Source: Drosophila persimilis (lineage: Eukaryota; Arthropoda; Insecta; Diptera; Drosophilidae). From it: DNA of 64,000 nucleotides. Under the pieces are notes generated by a model, which was not told the DNA's origin, ran no database searches, and saw only the letters and a list, made by a program, of their open reading frames with translations. This document shows, piece by piece, positions 15,301 through 28,550 of the stretch. The translations under genes were made by a program, and so were the position numbers. Numbering within the stretch: position 1 is the first letter of the stretch; every line of letters begins with the position of its first letter. The stretch spans positions 17,670,001 through 17,734,000 of the forward strand of contig NW_020825288.1 of assembly GCF_003286085.1 (NCBI RefSeq), written 5' to 3'.

Positions 15301-18300
15301 GTAGTGGCCCCCAGTGGCTGCCTGTACGAGTATTCGTATTCGCGGTTTTCTCAATGGAAAACTGGTTTCATCGATCGCTGCTGCCACTGCCACTGCCCGT
15401 TGTTGATATTGGGGTTTATGTTATTATATTCATCCTCACCTGATCCCCAGTTCCACAGATCTCCCCAGCAGCTGCTCATCCGGTCAATGTGAGAAAAAAC
15501 TAAAAACAAACGCAACAAATTTCCTCAGCACTTGCAGAATACAACGAATGTTGAATGCTCTTTAAAGGAAAAAGCCATGGGCATCATTTGAAATAGTGAA
15601 ACAGTTGTTTTAGGGAATGAAATGACTTCTAAACTAATGGAAATATGCAAAATTCTAGGAATATCTTTAAAAAACCATTTCAATATTTCCCAAAACGCTC
15701 GAGGGGAAAGGTACCTCTTCATGGTCCTCGAAACTAATGTGTCCTTTCGCTTATGGAAACATTTTTTCATATTTGAAAAATATATAATTTCCTATATAAA
15801 TCTCTAAAAGTAAACTTGGATTATAATCCTTATCCTCCACTCAGATATCCTTTTAAAGGCCTCTCCAACCTGTCTAAAAAAATCACTCCGCCTCGTGGTT
15901 GAAGAGTATTCCCCCCAACAAACTGCAGAAAATAGACGCATGCAACTTTTTCTTTTTGGTTTTAGGAGGCTGGCAAGTTGCAAGCAAAGGAGCTGGAGGA
16001 TTGGGGTCTGAATCTGTAGCTGTAGTTGTATCTGAAGCAGGAGTTGTAGCTGTATCTAAAGTCTGTGCTGTAGTTGTAGTTGTAGCTGGGAGTTGGTGGG
16101 GCTGGGATGCTGCCTGCTGATCAACTGGCCAGATATTTCGCAGCAGCAACAGCAGCAGAGTGGAGTCCAAGTCGAATGAAGTCAAGTGAATGATGTGGTG
16201 GCTAGTGGCTCAGGAGGGATCCCGATACCGATGCTGATCCCGCTCTCGTGCCAAATGAAATGCGAAAGTTGCTGCCTGGCCAACATAGACAGCATACAAC
16301 AATATATATATCTATATCTGACATTCAAATCAGCTTAGAAAACTGCAGCCAGCAGGCAGGCAGCCGGGCAGCCAGGCAGCCAGGCAGCCAGGCCCCAAGT
16401 GCTTCGGATTCGGTGGGGCACAGTCACAGGTCCAACCTATTTGCAGCATCCGCAGAGTGCAGCGGCAAAAGGAAGCTGCTGCATGGCTTTTTTTCCCCCC
16501 ATTTGCGGAAGTTTGTCAAGCAGCAAGAAAACAGTTAATGGACACAGGATATGTTTCCGGGCCAAACGGGTTTCCCCTCTCGATCGATGTATCTAAAGTT
16601 ATTAATTATCAATTTGTTTGTGTAATCAATGAATGGGAACTGGAACTCCAAAGCAGACTCCATCTCCAGCTCAAAACTCGATCTGGCAGAAGCCAAAAAC
16701 TAGTTCGTTCTCTATTTGTGTGCCTCTCTGCTTCGATTATAATCATATGAGGGGCCGGCCTGAGATCCACAAGCGATCTCGTCATTAATTGCCTTTTAAT
16801 TGCTATGGGAAGTTCGGTTTAATATTTAACACAATATTTACATTATCAATTCATTCACAGAGATTATGCATAAATCATGCCCACGAAAGATATCCACACT
16901 CGGGATATCAATGGGAAATGGCCCAGGGGATCGATGCGAAAGATCATTCAACCCACAAATGGCAATCCCAAAGATAAATGGAACCAAACGGAAGATGGCT
17001 AACGGTAGCGGTTTGCTGAGAATCGGAATACAGTTTGATCTATGATCGAATATATTCTCAAGAGCGATTTTTAAGCTAATTTTTGGCAAAAAGATACACA
17101 TGCACACCATAAAGTGATAGCTAAAGATACAGATGCTGGGAGTAAAAAATACAGGTACATTGGGTGTAAGAGATATACAAATTGGGAGTAAAAGATACAC
17201 AAATGGGATGTAAAAGACACACACCTTTAAGGTAAAAGATACAGATGAAAACGGTTAAAGTGCTAATCTAAAATTGAGATTAAAATGGAAAGAGAAACGA
17301 ACTTCCGTTTCGATCTTTTGATAAAAATGAAATAAATTCTAGTTCGATGATGGTTCGATGACACCTAAGATACTTTTATGACTACCTAGACTACCTATCT
17401 AATCGAAAATGTATAAGAAAAGCCTTTTGAAAGATATTTTAAACCTTTTCCAAAGATTTGTAACTCTCCAAAAAGATACTTAAGATCGGAAACATTGAGC
17501 ACCCCTTTAAGACCATGAAAATCCACTCAGAACAGATTCTTAGACTTTTAAGACACACTTTTCTTTAGTTTTGCCATTCCATAAGGCCTTTAAATGTCCC
17601 CTGCCTATCTATAAACCTACCATATATACCTCAAACCATACTTGAGAGCCAGCTCTATGCCAAAGCTTCAAGATCTAATGATTCCCATAAGAATTACTCC
17701 AGAAACAATCTTCCAAGCAATTTCAATCAACTTTCAATTATCTCAAAGAAGAGTTTTTATTAAATTAAGATCCATGAAAAAAAAAACCCCCAACAATCTC
17801 TTTCGTTTTAGCCCACTTTGAAAGAAGTCAATTTCCATTTAATCGAATAAACCCATATGAATATCGATAATTAGGCGTAACGAAAAGAAAATTCCCCCCA
17901 AAAGGAAGTTCCAGCGAGAGATAAACACGAGTACGATTCTGATGCTGATCGGATCTCAAAGACCGACCAGAAGGCCAGAGCAGAAGACGATGTCGCGCGG
18001 CTTACAACAAACAAAGAGCAGAAAAGAGGAGCGCCCTCTCCCTCTCTCTCTCCATCTCCATCTCCGTCTCAAAGATGGATCCAGTGATCGTGTGGAGATG
18101 CTCAGGCAGAAGCCAGGCACTCGGGATTGGATCGTATCTGAACCGAAGCTCAAGTTGGAGGCTGGCGACTGGGACTGGAGAATACAGTAGCCGCGGAGCG
18201 CGGTAGCCGAGTAGCAAACAAATTACACACAATTCAAACTCCAAACAGAGGATTTCACAGCAGCAACGGCAACAGCAGAAGCACCGAAAGAACAAGAACA

Positions 18301-21300
18301 ACATCATTATTATCGGGCCTTTATGTCGAAGAACTGAACTGAGAACAGAGCACTGAGGCTCGAAGAAGAGAGGCTTGGGGACTGGCGCTACCGCTACCCA
18401 TCGGCCGAACAGCAGGGGCACCCCATTCCCCATCCCACACTCAAATATCCAGAAGCATCCCAGCAGCATGATGATGATGACGATCGTAGACATAAGAACG
18501 AATCACAAGTTGAATGTTTTCAACGGGAGAGAGAGAGAAGTGTCGTTCTGCTGTTGTTGTCGTCTGATGTTGGTTGGCTGGTGGCTACTGTTCAATGGGA
18601 AAGAAAAAGACTACTGGTGGGACGAACCGAAGTTGGAAATACACTAATAGATACTGAAATATTCCAAAAAACGATAAAAGATACTAAGAGAAAACTAGGC
18701 ACGATAAAAGTTACTTAAAAAACGACTAAAAAATACAAGATACGGTGGGAAAGCCAAAAGTTGGTAAAATATGCTAAAAGATACGAAAAGAAAACTAAAA
18801 ATACTCGAAAAGAGAAAAAAAAAAATTTAATAAACCAAAATATACAAAATTACGCCAATATACTGAAGGAAAGATAAAAGATACTAAAATATACCCAAAA
18901 AATTATTAAAGAGACTAAAATATACATAAGGAAAGATAAAAGATACTAAAATATAGTCAAAAATGATAAAAGATACTAAAAAATACTCAAGGAATGATAA
19001 AAGATACTAAAATATAGTCAAAGAATGATCAATGATACTAACTATACTCAAAGAATGATTAAAGATACTAAAATATCAAAATATCAAAGAATGACCAAAG
19101 ATACTAAAATAGATACTAAAAAACAATAATCGAAGATACTAAATATACTCAAAGAATGATAAAAGATACTACAAAATAGTCAAAGAGTAATCAAATATAC
19201 CAAATTATACTCAAAGAATGATAAAGGGTGTTAACATATACTCAAAAAATGATAAAAGATACTACAAAATACAAAGATAACCAAAGCATACTCGTTGAAC
19301 GATAAAATATACTGAATGAATGATAAAAGATACACAAAGAACATTCAAAGATATTCAAAGAACGGGTCAATCAAGTCCGATTAAAATTTCGAATGAAATA
19401 TGTACTTGTTAAAGTATTGATGCGACCTACAAGAAAGGTACATATATGGAAAGATACCCAGGCTCGTTTGGCCCACATGCCATTTTATATGGTAGAAAAA
19501 TCATTATGTATGAAACCATTGATAAGGATAAACTAAAGATACATCCATCTGGAGACACACTTTTCAGCATCCCAAACTAAAACACTCTCCCTTCCATTAC
19601 AAACTTCTTTACATGATTGTAATGCTCTACATCTTACAAGAGGGTATTCCATTCTGATGACGATGATGCCGATGCTGATGCTAGTGGCTGTGGTGGCCTG
19701 TGGATCTCTTGGGTTGGAGATTCTCTCGTTGTGTCGTTCCATCGTTGATTCGTTCGGTGGCTGCTGCTGCTGCTGCTGCTGAAGCTGCTGTGTGTATTTT
19801 TTTCGGTTAGTAAACCGGATGTTCCTAATCATTGCTAGTTTGTGCCTCAAATTAAATATGCTTCTCCATCGTCTATCGTATCCATGTGTGTACGTATCTT
19901 TTGTTTGTTTGTGTGCCTGCCAACAGCCTACAGCCTGCTGACTGCTGACTGCCATGCAGATAGATTATAGACTCTATATACTAGATATTGTATCTGTATC
20001 TAGAATATACACAACACACTCGCGAAACCGTCTCCTATCTGTAGCCGTAGCCTCGAATCATGAATGAAATTTGTTTTTCTTGAATGACGCATCTCTCTAT
20101 CTCTCGCGAGCGGGATCACAAAAAATATCATATATTATAGAAAGACTCTTGTCTTATCTGGGAAGATATCTTCAGGCACAGCTTCCTTCCTCTGCCAAAA
20201 GTTGGCTAATTCATATGGTTATATATACATTCATTCATTGATTCGTTCACTCATTCATTCACATAACGGCCCACAACTGGTTGTGTGTGGTTTAATTGAT
20301 AGAACATCCAGTCGACAGAATAACAGCAACAAAAACACATTCATAAATTCATTTTTCATCAACATCAATTAGCAATAATTATTCATTCCAAGAGCCAGAG
20401 CGGGAGAGAGCGGAATGGAGTCTCGTGGAGATCTGTAGATCTGCTCCAAAGTGGAGCACAGTTCTACTTCCATTTGTTGTATCTCAAATGGAATTATCAA
20501 ATGGATCGCCAAAAGTGGTCTAAGAAATTTTATGGAATAAGGAATCTGTTGGAATCTAAGGAATCTTCAAAATGATTCGTGGTTCTCTGATTTCGAGTCT
20601 CCCCGAATTATTGTTCAGAACATCTGTAATTCGATTGAGAAAAGGTTGATAGATGGATATTGTAGATTTAACTTGTATAGGAATAGATAGAATACCTTTC
20701 AGATGTATCTTTTGTACTAGATATTTAAAAAATCTGTAACATCTTTATATATTTCAATGAAATTGGCTATAGGAGTACCTTGGTTTCCTGAATATTCCAC
20801 TGATTCCGTTGATTCGCTGTGAAAATGTTTCCATAAGCGAAAGGCATCCAGGAACTTTGCTGCATTTTGTTTTAGAAATGGAATCATAGACCTGAGAGAG
20901 TACCAATACTCATTCCAAATAAACTAAATTATAAACATCTTTCTACAGCAAAAGATATTTTATCTTATTAGTACAGATCTCTAACCTTATTTCTGTATCC
21001 TTAAGCCCTCTTCAACGGTGTGTTCTACCCATCTGTAACCCTTTTATAGCTTTCACACACTCCAAAAAAGAGTCTCGCCACAAGAAAATCAAATAAAATC
21101 TAAATGGAGTGCTGCCTTTAAGTATCTTTAAACCATTTGTGTGGAGGTTTGGTTTGGCATAAATTAAAAGATACTTTCGTAATGAATTCAAATTAAATGT
21201 ATCTCAAGCTGTAAAAACATTTTGTTTTAGCCGGTTTCCAGTTTCGTTTTCGGCCATTAATTGATAACTGAATTTCGAATAGGGCTCTCGAAATGTGTGA

Positions 21301-24300
21301 CGGAAGGCACTATTAGCCTTCCCGTTGATAAAAATTGAATTAAAAAATCCGTATAAGGGGACCAAAAATATTAATTGTTTTTTAAATAAGATGCCAAGAC
21401 CTGTGGCGCCACACAGCCCCCACACATGTCGATATGGCCCTAACTTAATTCTCCACATTATAAGTTGTGGAAAGATTTACGAAGAAAGAGCAGGAGGCAG
21501 GGTTCCGATTGATAACTTATTTGACTTTGGTTTTCTTTCAGCTGGAGAATGAAGATGCAATTTGTTTGGTGGAATAATAAGCCCACGCTGTGGCAATCTC
21601 TGAATGGATTTCTCCTCTCTCTCCCTCTCTTCTTTCGTCTCTCTTGTGCTCCTTCTTGGAGACCCTCTTTAATCTGCACTTTCGTGGCACTTCCTACTAT
21701 ATGGAGCATAGCACCTGGTCGCCAGCTTCGCCCTAGGACCCACAATGATGATGATGATCATTGAGACTGCCACAAAAAACTGGCTGGAAGACCCCCTGTT
21801 ACCCTTGCTCCTACCCCCATTTGCATAGAGTGGGGGGTAGGGGGGAGCAACCATTGATCATTAGACTATTTTTAATAGAGAGATACACAGCGAAGAGAAA
21901 CAGGACTCTACTGTCGTTCCCCCTTGTCGATCATAGGAGAGACCTGTTTTAATGCCACAAAAGTGGTTTGGTCAGCTGTTCCACCACACCGCCTCCTCCA
22001 AAGTCCCTCCCCCTACCCCTCCCTCCTCTGACTCCTTCTTCTTCTGCTGCTGGCTGCCGCAAAAGTTTCACCTGCTCCGATGTTGCAGTTGCAGTTGCAG
22101 TTGCAGCTTGCGTGTGCGCAAGAGTCTCGAGTGTTTGTTGGCATTAGCCATGAGGCCAAAAAGGAAAATCAGAGGCTCCCCCTTTTGGATTGTGGCACTC
22201 TATGGCACTCCTGCCCCCTGCCTCCCCTCGAGATGCTGACGATGATGCAGCAGTTGCAAGAGTCAGAATTTTCACACTCTGCCACTAAGCGATGCGACGC
22301 GGCAGCGGTAGCGTTGGTGGTGGTGGTGGCGGTGGCGGCTACCTAAACAATTGAGACTCGAAACCAAATTAAAATATAAAATTAAATGAATTTCAACAGA
22401 GAAAAGATAGGAGGTCTGTGGCTGTGGCAGGGGCAGGGGCAGGGGCAGGGGCAGGGGCATCGGGTGCATTGACAAACAAATTTATGTGGAGAGCCACAAA
22501 TCTTGTTCGGGGATTTCAAATAAACAAAACTAAATGCTTTAAACGCAGCATAAATTAACTTCCGATTCGAACACACACACACAGAGCCGTGCGTACAAGT
22601 ACAGTGCGTCACACAAATGTAAGACACTGGAAATTACAGGGAAAACAAAACGGAAGAGTCAACAATTTTGATTGAAAATTATGGGCAAGGGGGGAAATCA
22701 AATTTATAGATAGAGTAATCTATAAATTAATCGATATTTCGATAGATTTATAATCAAATCACTGCTGAGAAGCTAGAATCTCACATTTAATCGAATTTAA
22801 TCGATTTTCGTTGGTTTTCACTTACATTAGACAGGATTGATTTAATTTCGCCTTAGAAACCGAAATATGGGCGTTTGGAAAGGAATAAAATATACACGGG
22901 CTTTGAAAAAATATAAAAAATTAATCGATATTTCGATAACCTAAAAATTACCTTAAACTAATTGGATACTCTTCATTTTTCTGCTAAGGGAATAACAAAA
23001 TTCGGCATCGAGAGAAATATATTTTCTCTTTTAAAATACTAGAAAATAGTCGATATTTCGATAAATTGAATTCTAATCAACTTAACATATATTCCCACAA
23101 TTATTTCTTTTGGGGGTTTTGCCGTCTTTTAGTTATGAACCGCACTGTTCCAGCGTACTTATATAAATATATTTTCCTTGTACAAACAAATTTATGTTCC
23201 AGTCACACACAAGCGATCCCCCAATCCATTCCATTTGGAATTCGATTCAATTGCGATCGGTGGATCGGTGGATAGGTGGAAGGGTGTATCGGTTGGTGGA
23301 TGGGTGGCTGGGTGGCTGGGTGTTATGGACAGCGTCAGAGGCGGCGAGGATTTCAAATGCAGGCACGGCACCTCCAAACTCACACGAAACACAACAGTAG
23401 AAAAACACTCAATAAAATTCGTTGATAAATTGCGTTCGGCATCAAAGGTAACCCACTGTGCGAATGGCGCTATCCACGGATTACAGTGCCCCTGCCACAT
23501 GCCACATGCCCCTTCTGCCGCTTTGCCACTTGCAGCAATCTTCTATGAGAATTTATCGATTGTTTTTGTTTAGAGAATTCTCTCTGGTCTGAATAGACAC
23601 AAAAGCGCCAGAGCCGACAAATTGTTGTGAAGATCCGAAAGGGGAATCACAAAGAGAATTACGGGTTAGGGGTTAGGGGTTAGGGTATGGATACGGGGAA
23701 GGGGATGGGGATGGGGATGGGGATGGGGATGGGGTTGGGAGTACTCATGATCGAATTGATTTCGAGTCTATTCATACATCACGAAAATCGTTCTCTGCAG
23801 GAAAGTTATGGCATGAGATCGGGGATATAAAACTTTCTGTTTGGATATTTATTGGTTATATATTTTGCTGGAATTATCTATGGACAATAATTTTGATACA
23901 AAAACTAAGCGATTGATTGTGACGGATGCTATAGAATAATGGGAAAATTTAGAAGAAAACTATTGAGCCAAAAGCTACTCTAAAACGAAGGGTACTTCTG
24001 TATAGTTGTGAATAGTAGCCAACGTATCTCCATCTATCAAATTTTTATTGATCGAAATATCGATAGCTCTATGGCCTTTATAATAGAGTAAAGTATAATT
24101 TCCCGTCGATTAAATTCATGTCTTTTTCTTATGAGAAATTCAAGAGACAAGTATCGAAATATCGATTACATTTTAATATTTTTAATGGGAAAATATATCA
24201 AACCTTATAGTCTGGAACTGTATTCGAAAGATGTCGTTTTCTTAGCAGAAATTATACAAAATTAAACTGATTCAAGAGATCACTTATGCAATTTTCATGA

Positions 24301-27300
24301 AATCTATCGAAACAACGATTAATTTTTAGTATCTTTAATGAAGAAATGTATTTCTTTTGCTTCCCTAAGGTTACATTCGAATGATGAAGATTACTTAGGA
24401 GGAATTCGATCAATCTTGAGAGATACAAAGATCTGTACTCTTTAGCTTTCCTTGAAGGGTACCCAAGGGGAAAAGTTGAGTGGAAACTTAAGAAGGATTA
24501 TAAATTTCATCTCAACAAACTAATGTTATATTTTCTGCAAAATCAATTAAAATTCCTTCATTTTTTAATAGAAATTCAGCTAAATATCCTCTTCCTTCGA
24601 TTCCTATCAATTTCCTGTAACGCTGCTCGCATCCATCTTTTGGGCAAACAAAAAGGTGACACGATCTAAAAACGCATTCAAGTTTAAAAGAGTTAAAAGT
24701 GCCGCAACGAAATGGCTTTTAATTCAAATGACAATTGCAGAAAAGGCATTAAAAAAGACACAGAGAAAACCCATTAGGCGTTACGACCAAGAAGAAGGGA
24801 GGGGAAATGTTCAGCTTAAACTTTAATTTGAAAATGCTGAACAAATTATGACAGGGCAGAAAATGAACGGCAAGGGGGCCCAAAAGGCAATGGGCCAAGA
24901 CAATACGAATAAGTCATAGGCCCTATTGTTTTTTGGGCCAATTGAAGCGTTAAATTATCAATTGGGCCAGGCCAGAAAGGGGTTGAAGAGAGCAGGCCGG
25001 CGGACAGCAGCGTTAAATTGGCCAAAAGAGCGGCGGTGGCGGCGGCGGCGGCCACGCTTCAATTGTTGATCGTCGATCGATGGATGGATGGATGGATGGA
25101 TGGACTGGACTCCTGGAAAACTTTTGCATCGATCAGGCGGCAGCAGTCAGGCAACTGGAAAATGATGTTTGTGGCAGGTGTTCTCTTACGATCCATAAAT
25201 ATGGATCGGGTAGATGGGGATCCTGTGTGTGTGTCTCGTATATGATTCAATTTCTCAGCGATTGCGATTATCAATTGGTCCGTCGTTTGGCCAGTCCGTC
25301 GCGACTGTTGGTAAATCATCCAAATGCAATTGAAGCTGTCCCAAGAACGGGTTTCCACATGCCGCAATTTGTTGCCATCTAATCTGGATACAAGTATCTT
25401 TGTATCTCTGTGTGTATCTGTGTATCTGCGTGTTTGCATCGCCTAGAGTATGCGTGTGGACAGGTTGCCTTTTGTTGCATTAATTGATTCATATTTGTTT
25501 TGCAGCATTTCCTAATGTGATTTCAGACATTTCCTTTTAGATACTATTGTATCTTGAGATATCTCTGATCCATATTTGGCATTTATGATTAATTGAATTT
25601 ATCCTAAAATGGCCTCTAATTGACTTTGTGTTATTTTGTTTCTTTTTCTTTAAACATTTGTCTAAATTATCAAATAATTTGCTAGATGGCACGCGCAAGA
25701 GTTTCTTTTTAAATAATTATTGCCTTTTAGAGAAAGGCAAACATTTCAATGGCCTTCAGATCGGGGTTTTATGCATGAAATATAGATATAATATAATTAT
25801 TTATGGGAGAAATTAACATATATTTCATATTTCAGGTGGATTGTTAATGGAATTATTCCTAGATTCAACTTAAATAGAAAAATTATCAATAAATTAAGAA
25901 AAATGATAAGAAAATTATTTTTTTTTATCAAATTGGTCTCAAAACTGATACGAGTGACCCACTTTTGTAACTATTTACACAGTTTGTGGCTTAAATACCC
26001 CTTGGAAAAATTATAAAAATTGTTCAAATTCTCCATTTTTTAACCCCTTTACCCACAATAGTTGGCGAAAATTAATACCAACCGATCCAGGCACTCTTGC
26101 CGATTGCAAAAAAGGCGTATCAGACGACACGCCCACACAGGGGAGCAAGGAAAATAGAGTTATTTTTATTATAGAACATTTATCTACATACACTACACCC
26201 CCAACTACATGGAATTCGCCTGGAAATCTCTAGTCTCATTTCGCCGCCATGTAATACGGCAAAAGCTGCTGCATACTTTTGGGATTATTCACTCAGAAAT
26301 CCTATAGCAGCTAGCTTTTGAACTAGTGCAATATGAACTCGCCATATTTTTATTAGTTCCCAAATTAGCCGCTAAAATAAGAGATTTTGAACTCATGTAA
26401 AATTCATGTAGAATTGCCTTTATGGAGAGTTTTAAAAAAAATTAAAAAATATACCCGACCCAAAAAATCTCATATTTCTCTAAATTTAAACAATCGCTGA
26501 TAAGAGAGAGAGACCCAAATTTGGAATAAATAAATTATTTGATAGAGCGGGTTTTTACCAGCTCTTATCTGTGGACAAAAAGTCGGAATGAAATTAATCA
26601 AAAAAATTCAAAACAGAACAAAATCATGGACTTTCCAAAATAATAAATAAATAAAACTATAGTTATAAAAAATATCAAAAATTCATATTTTTTGATGGTT
26701 GAAATTAACGTTTAAAGCAAGAGTATAAAAAATCTAGACAAATGTCCATGAAATCCAAGGAATACAATATTTTTAATAATTTCGATTGAATATTCCTTGC
26801 AGATTACTTTTTTAATTAATAATTGCATTGCACGAATCTACAGCAAATGAATCTGTTCAAGAAAGTATATTTCAGATCTCCTAATAATTATTATTTAAAT
26901 GTATTTTAATTTTCTAAATTTCCCTACTTTCTTTGTGTTCTGTTCCCTCTCTTTCCCTCTTTCTGTAAACCACTTCACCCCCGAACACATGTAGATATAG
27001 CATTATTGTTGTTCTTTTCGCTGGCCCAGTGTTCGATCTTTCAAGGTGTAGACTAAGTGCATTATAATATTGAAGTGCCTCCAGGGCCGCCCTTCAGCCC
27101 CACCACCTCTCTTTCAGATAACGAAAGCGAGGGCCCTCTTATCAGGCAGCCACAAATATTGGCTCTCTCTTTTTTGTGCCTCTTCTGTGGCATGGGGAGT
27201 ACGGGGAAAGAGTATTGGCTGATTGGAATAAAAGCGAGTTGTGTTTTTGTTGAGTTCAAATTGGTGAAGGTCGCACGCGTCTGAGGTACGAGGGTTACCT

Positions 27301-27472
27301 GAGAACTTTTCCCTTTGCCCTGATATTTGTGCTTCGTCAGGGGTTTCTCTCCCTGCCCCTCTTTCGCTCCCTCTATAGGTCTGCCCCCTTGCAACACTCT
27401 TTTTCGGATCGTGCTGATTAGCCATGCGCTGGGCTTTTTACAACGGAACAACAATAACAATAAAACACACAC

Positions 27473-27504
<32 letters not shown>

Positions 27505-28511
27505 ATAGAGAGAGGGAGAGAGAGAGGGAGACAGAGAGAAAGAACAACAAATGCTGATAATTTGTCCATGGGATGCTCTCAATTTAGGCACATCCGTTCT
27601 ACACAGAGAGAAAACAGAGTAGCACATCCGTTCCACACGGAGAGAAAACAAGAAGGACACATCTCATTCTGCACAGAGAGAAAAAACCAGAAGCTGTCGT
27701 AGAAGATATACGACATTAGATAAAATCCCAGCAAGATGATCCAACCAGTTTTTTGTGTTGTTTTTTTCGCCTTTTCTTAACGATTAACATATTTAAAGAG
27801 AGCAAAGAGAATAGCGTAAAGAAGCATAGAGGAAATGGAATACAGATTAGTGCGGAACTATTTTATGGCGATAAGATTTCCAGAGGGTACTGTCCTCTAA
27901 GAAAACTTCTAGAAGAAGATAAGATTTCTTTAGAGAGAGAGGGGGAGTGTTTTTAAAGACAATAAAATAATCATCATAGAATGAATGCTTCTAAATTATG
28001 CAACCATAAAAACCTCCAATCAAATGGGAATACCATTAGAGATCCCTCAGGAATAGAACAGGGGATTCTTTCAAGAATTTTAGGCCAAATCTTCAAGGAT
28101 CTCTCCTAAGCGAATAGATATCTTGGGTGGGCAGAAAACGGCTTCCATGGAGGAAAACCAATCTATTTTGTATCAATCAATCATCTCTCCCAAGCGGCTG
28201 TCCACTCCAGAGAACTTTTACTGTACGATAACTTATCGTATGTACATTGTATATATTTTTTATTCCTTCAAAATGTAATTTCCGATCGAATAATGCAATC
28301 ATGAAATTATACAACAATAAAAATTATGGACCTCCCTCCCCTCATCCACAACACAAACAAAACAAAACAACAACAAAATATGCGAATGAATCAAAAGTTC
28401 TCAAGCAATTAATTTTCAGCGAAACAACAACAACAACAATAACGGACAGCAAAATCAACGCTGGAGCTGTAAAAATTTTTATGAATGAATAAAGCGGAAT
28501 AAGGCAAAACA

Positions 28512-28550
<39 letters not shown>

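Larger units (their letters stand above)
5301..18639 (-). other. pnt: pnt long intron, proximal part
   Basis: No coding exon found. It contains microsatellites (9355-9400, 9609-9638, 9671-9704, 12268-12315), degenerate tandem repeats (7990-8420, 10889-11020, 12540-13020, 17080-17250), a 16-bp perfect palindrome (13682-13697) and two CAGTGTGACTTAG motifs (14432, 14548). The rest is AT-rich intron without recognised function; enhancers are likely but cannot be seen from sequence alone. Confidence 0.75.
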
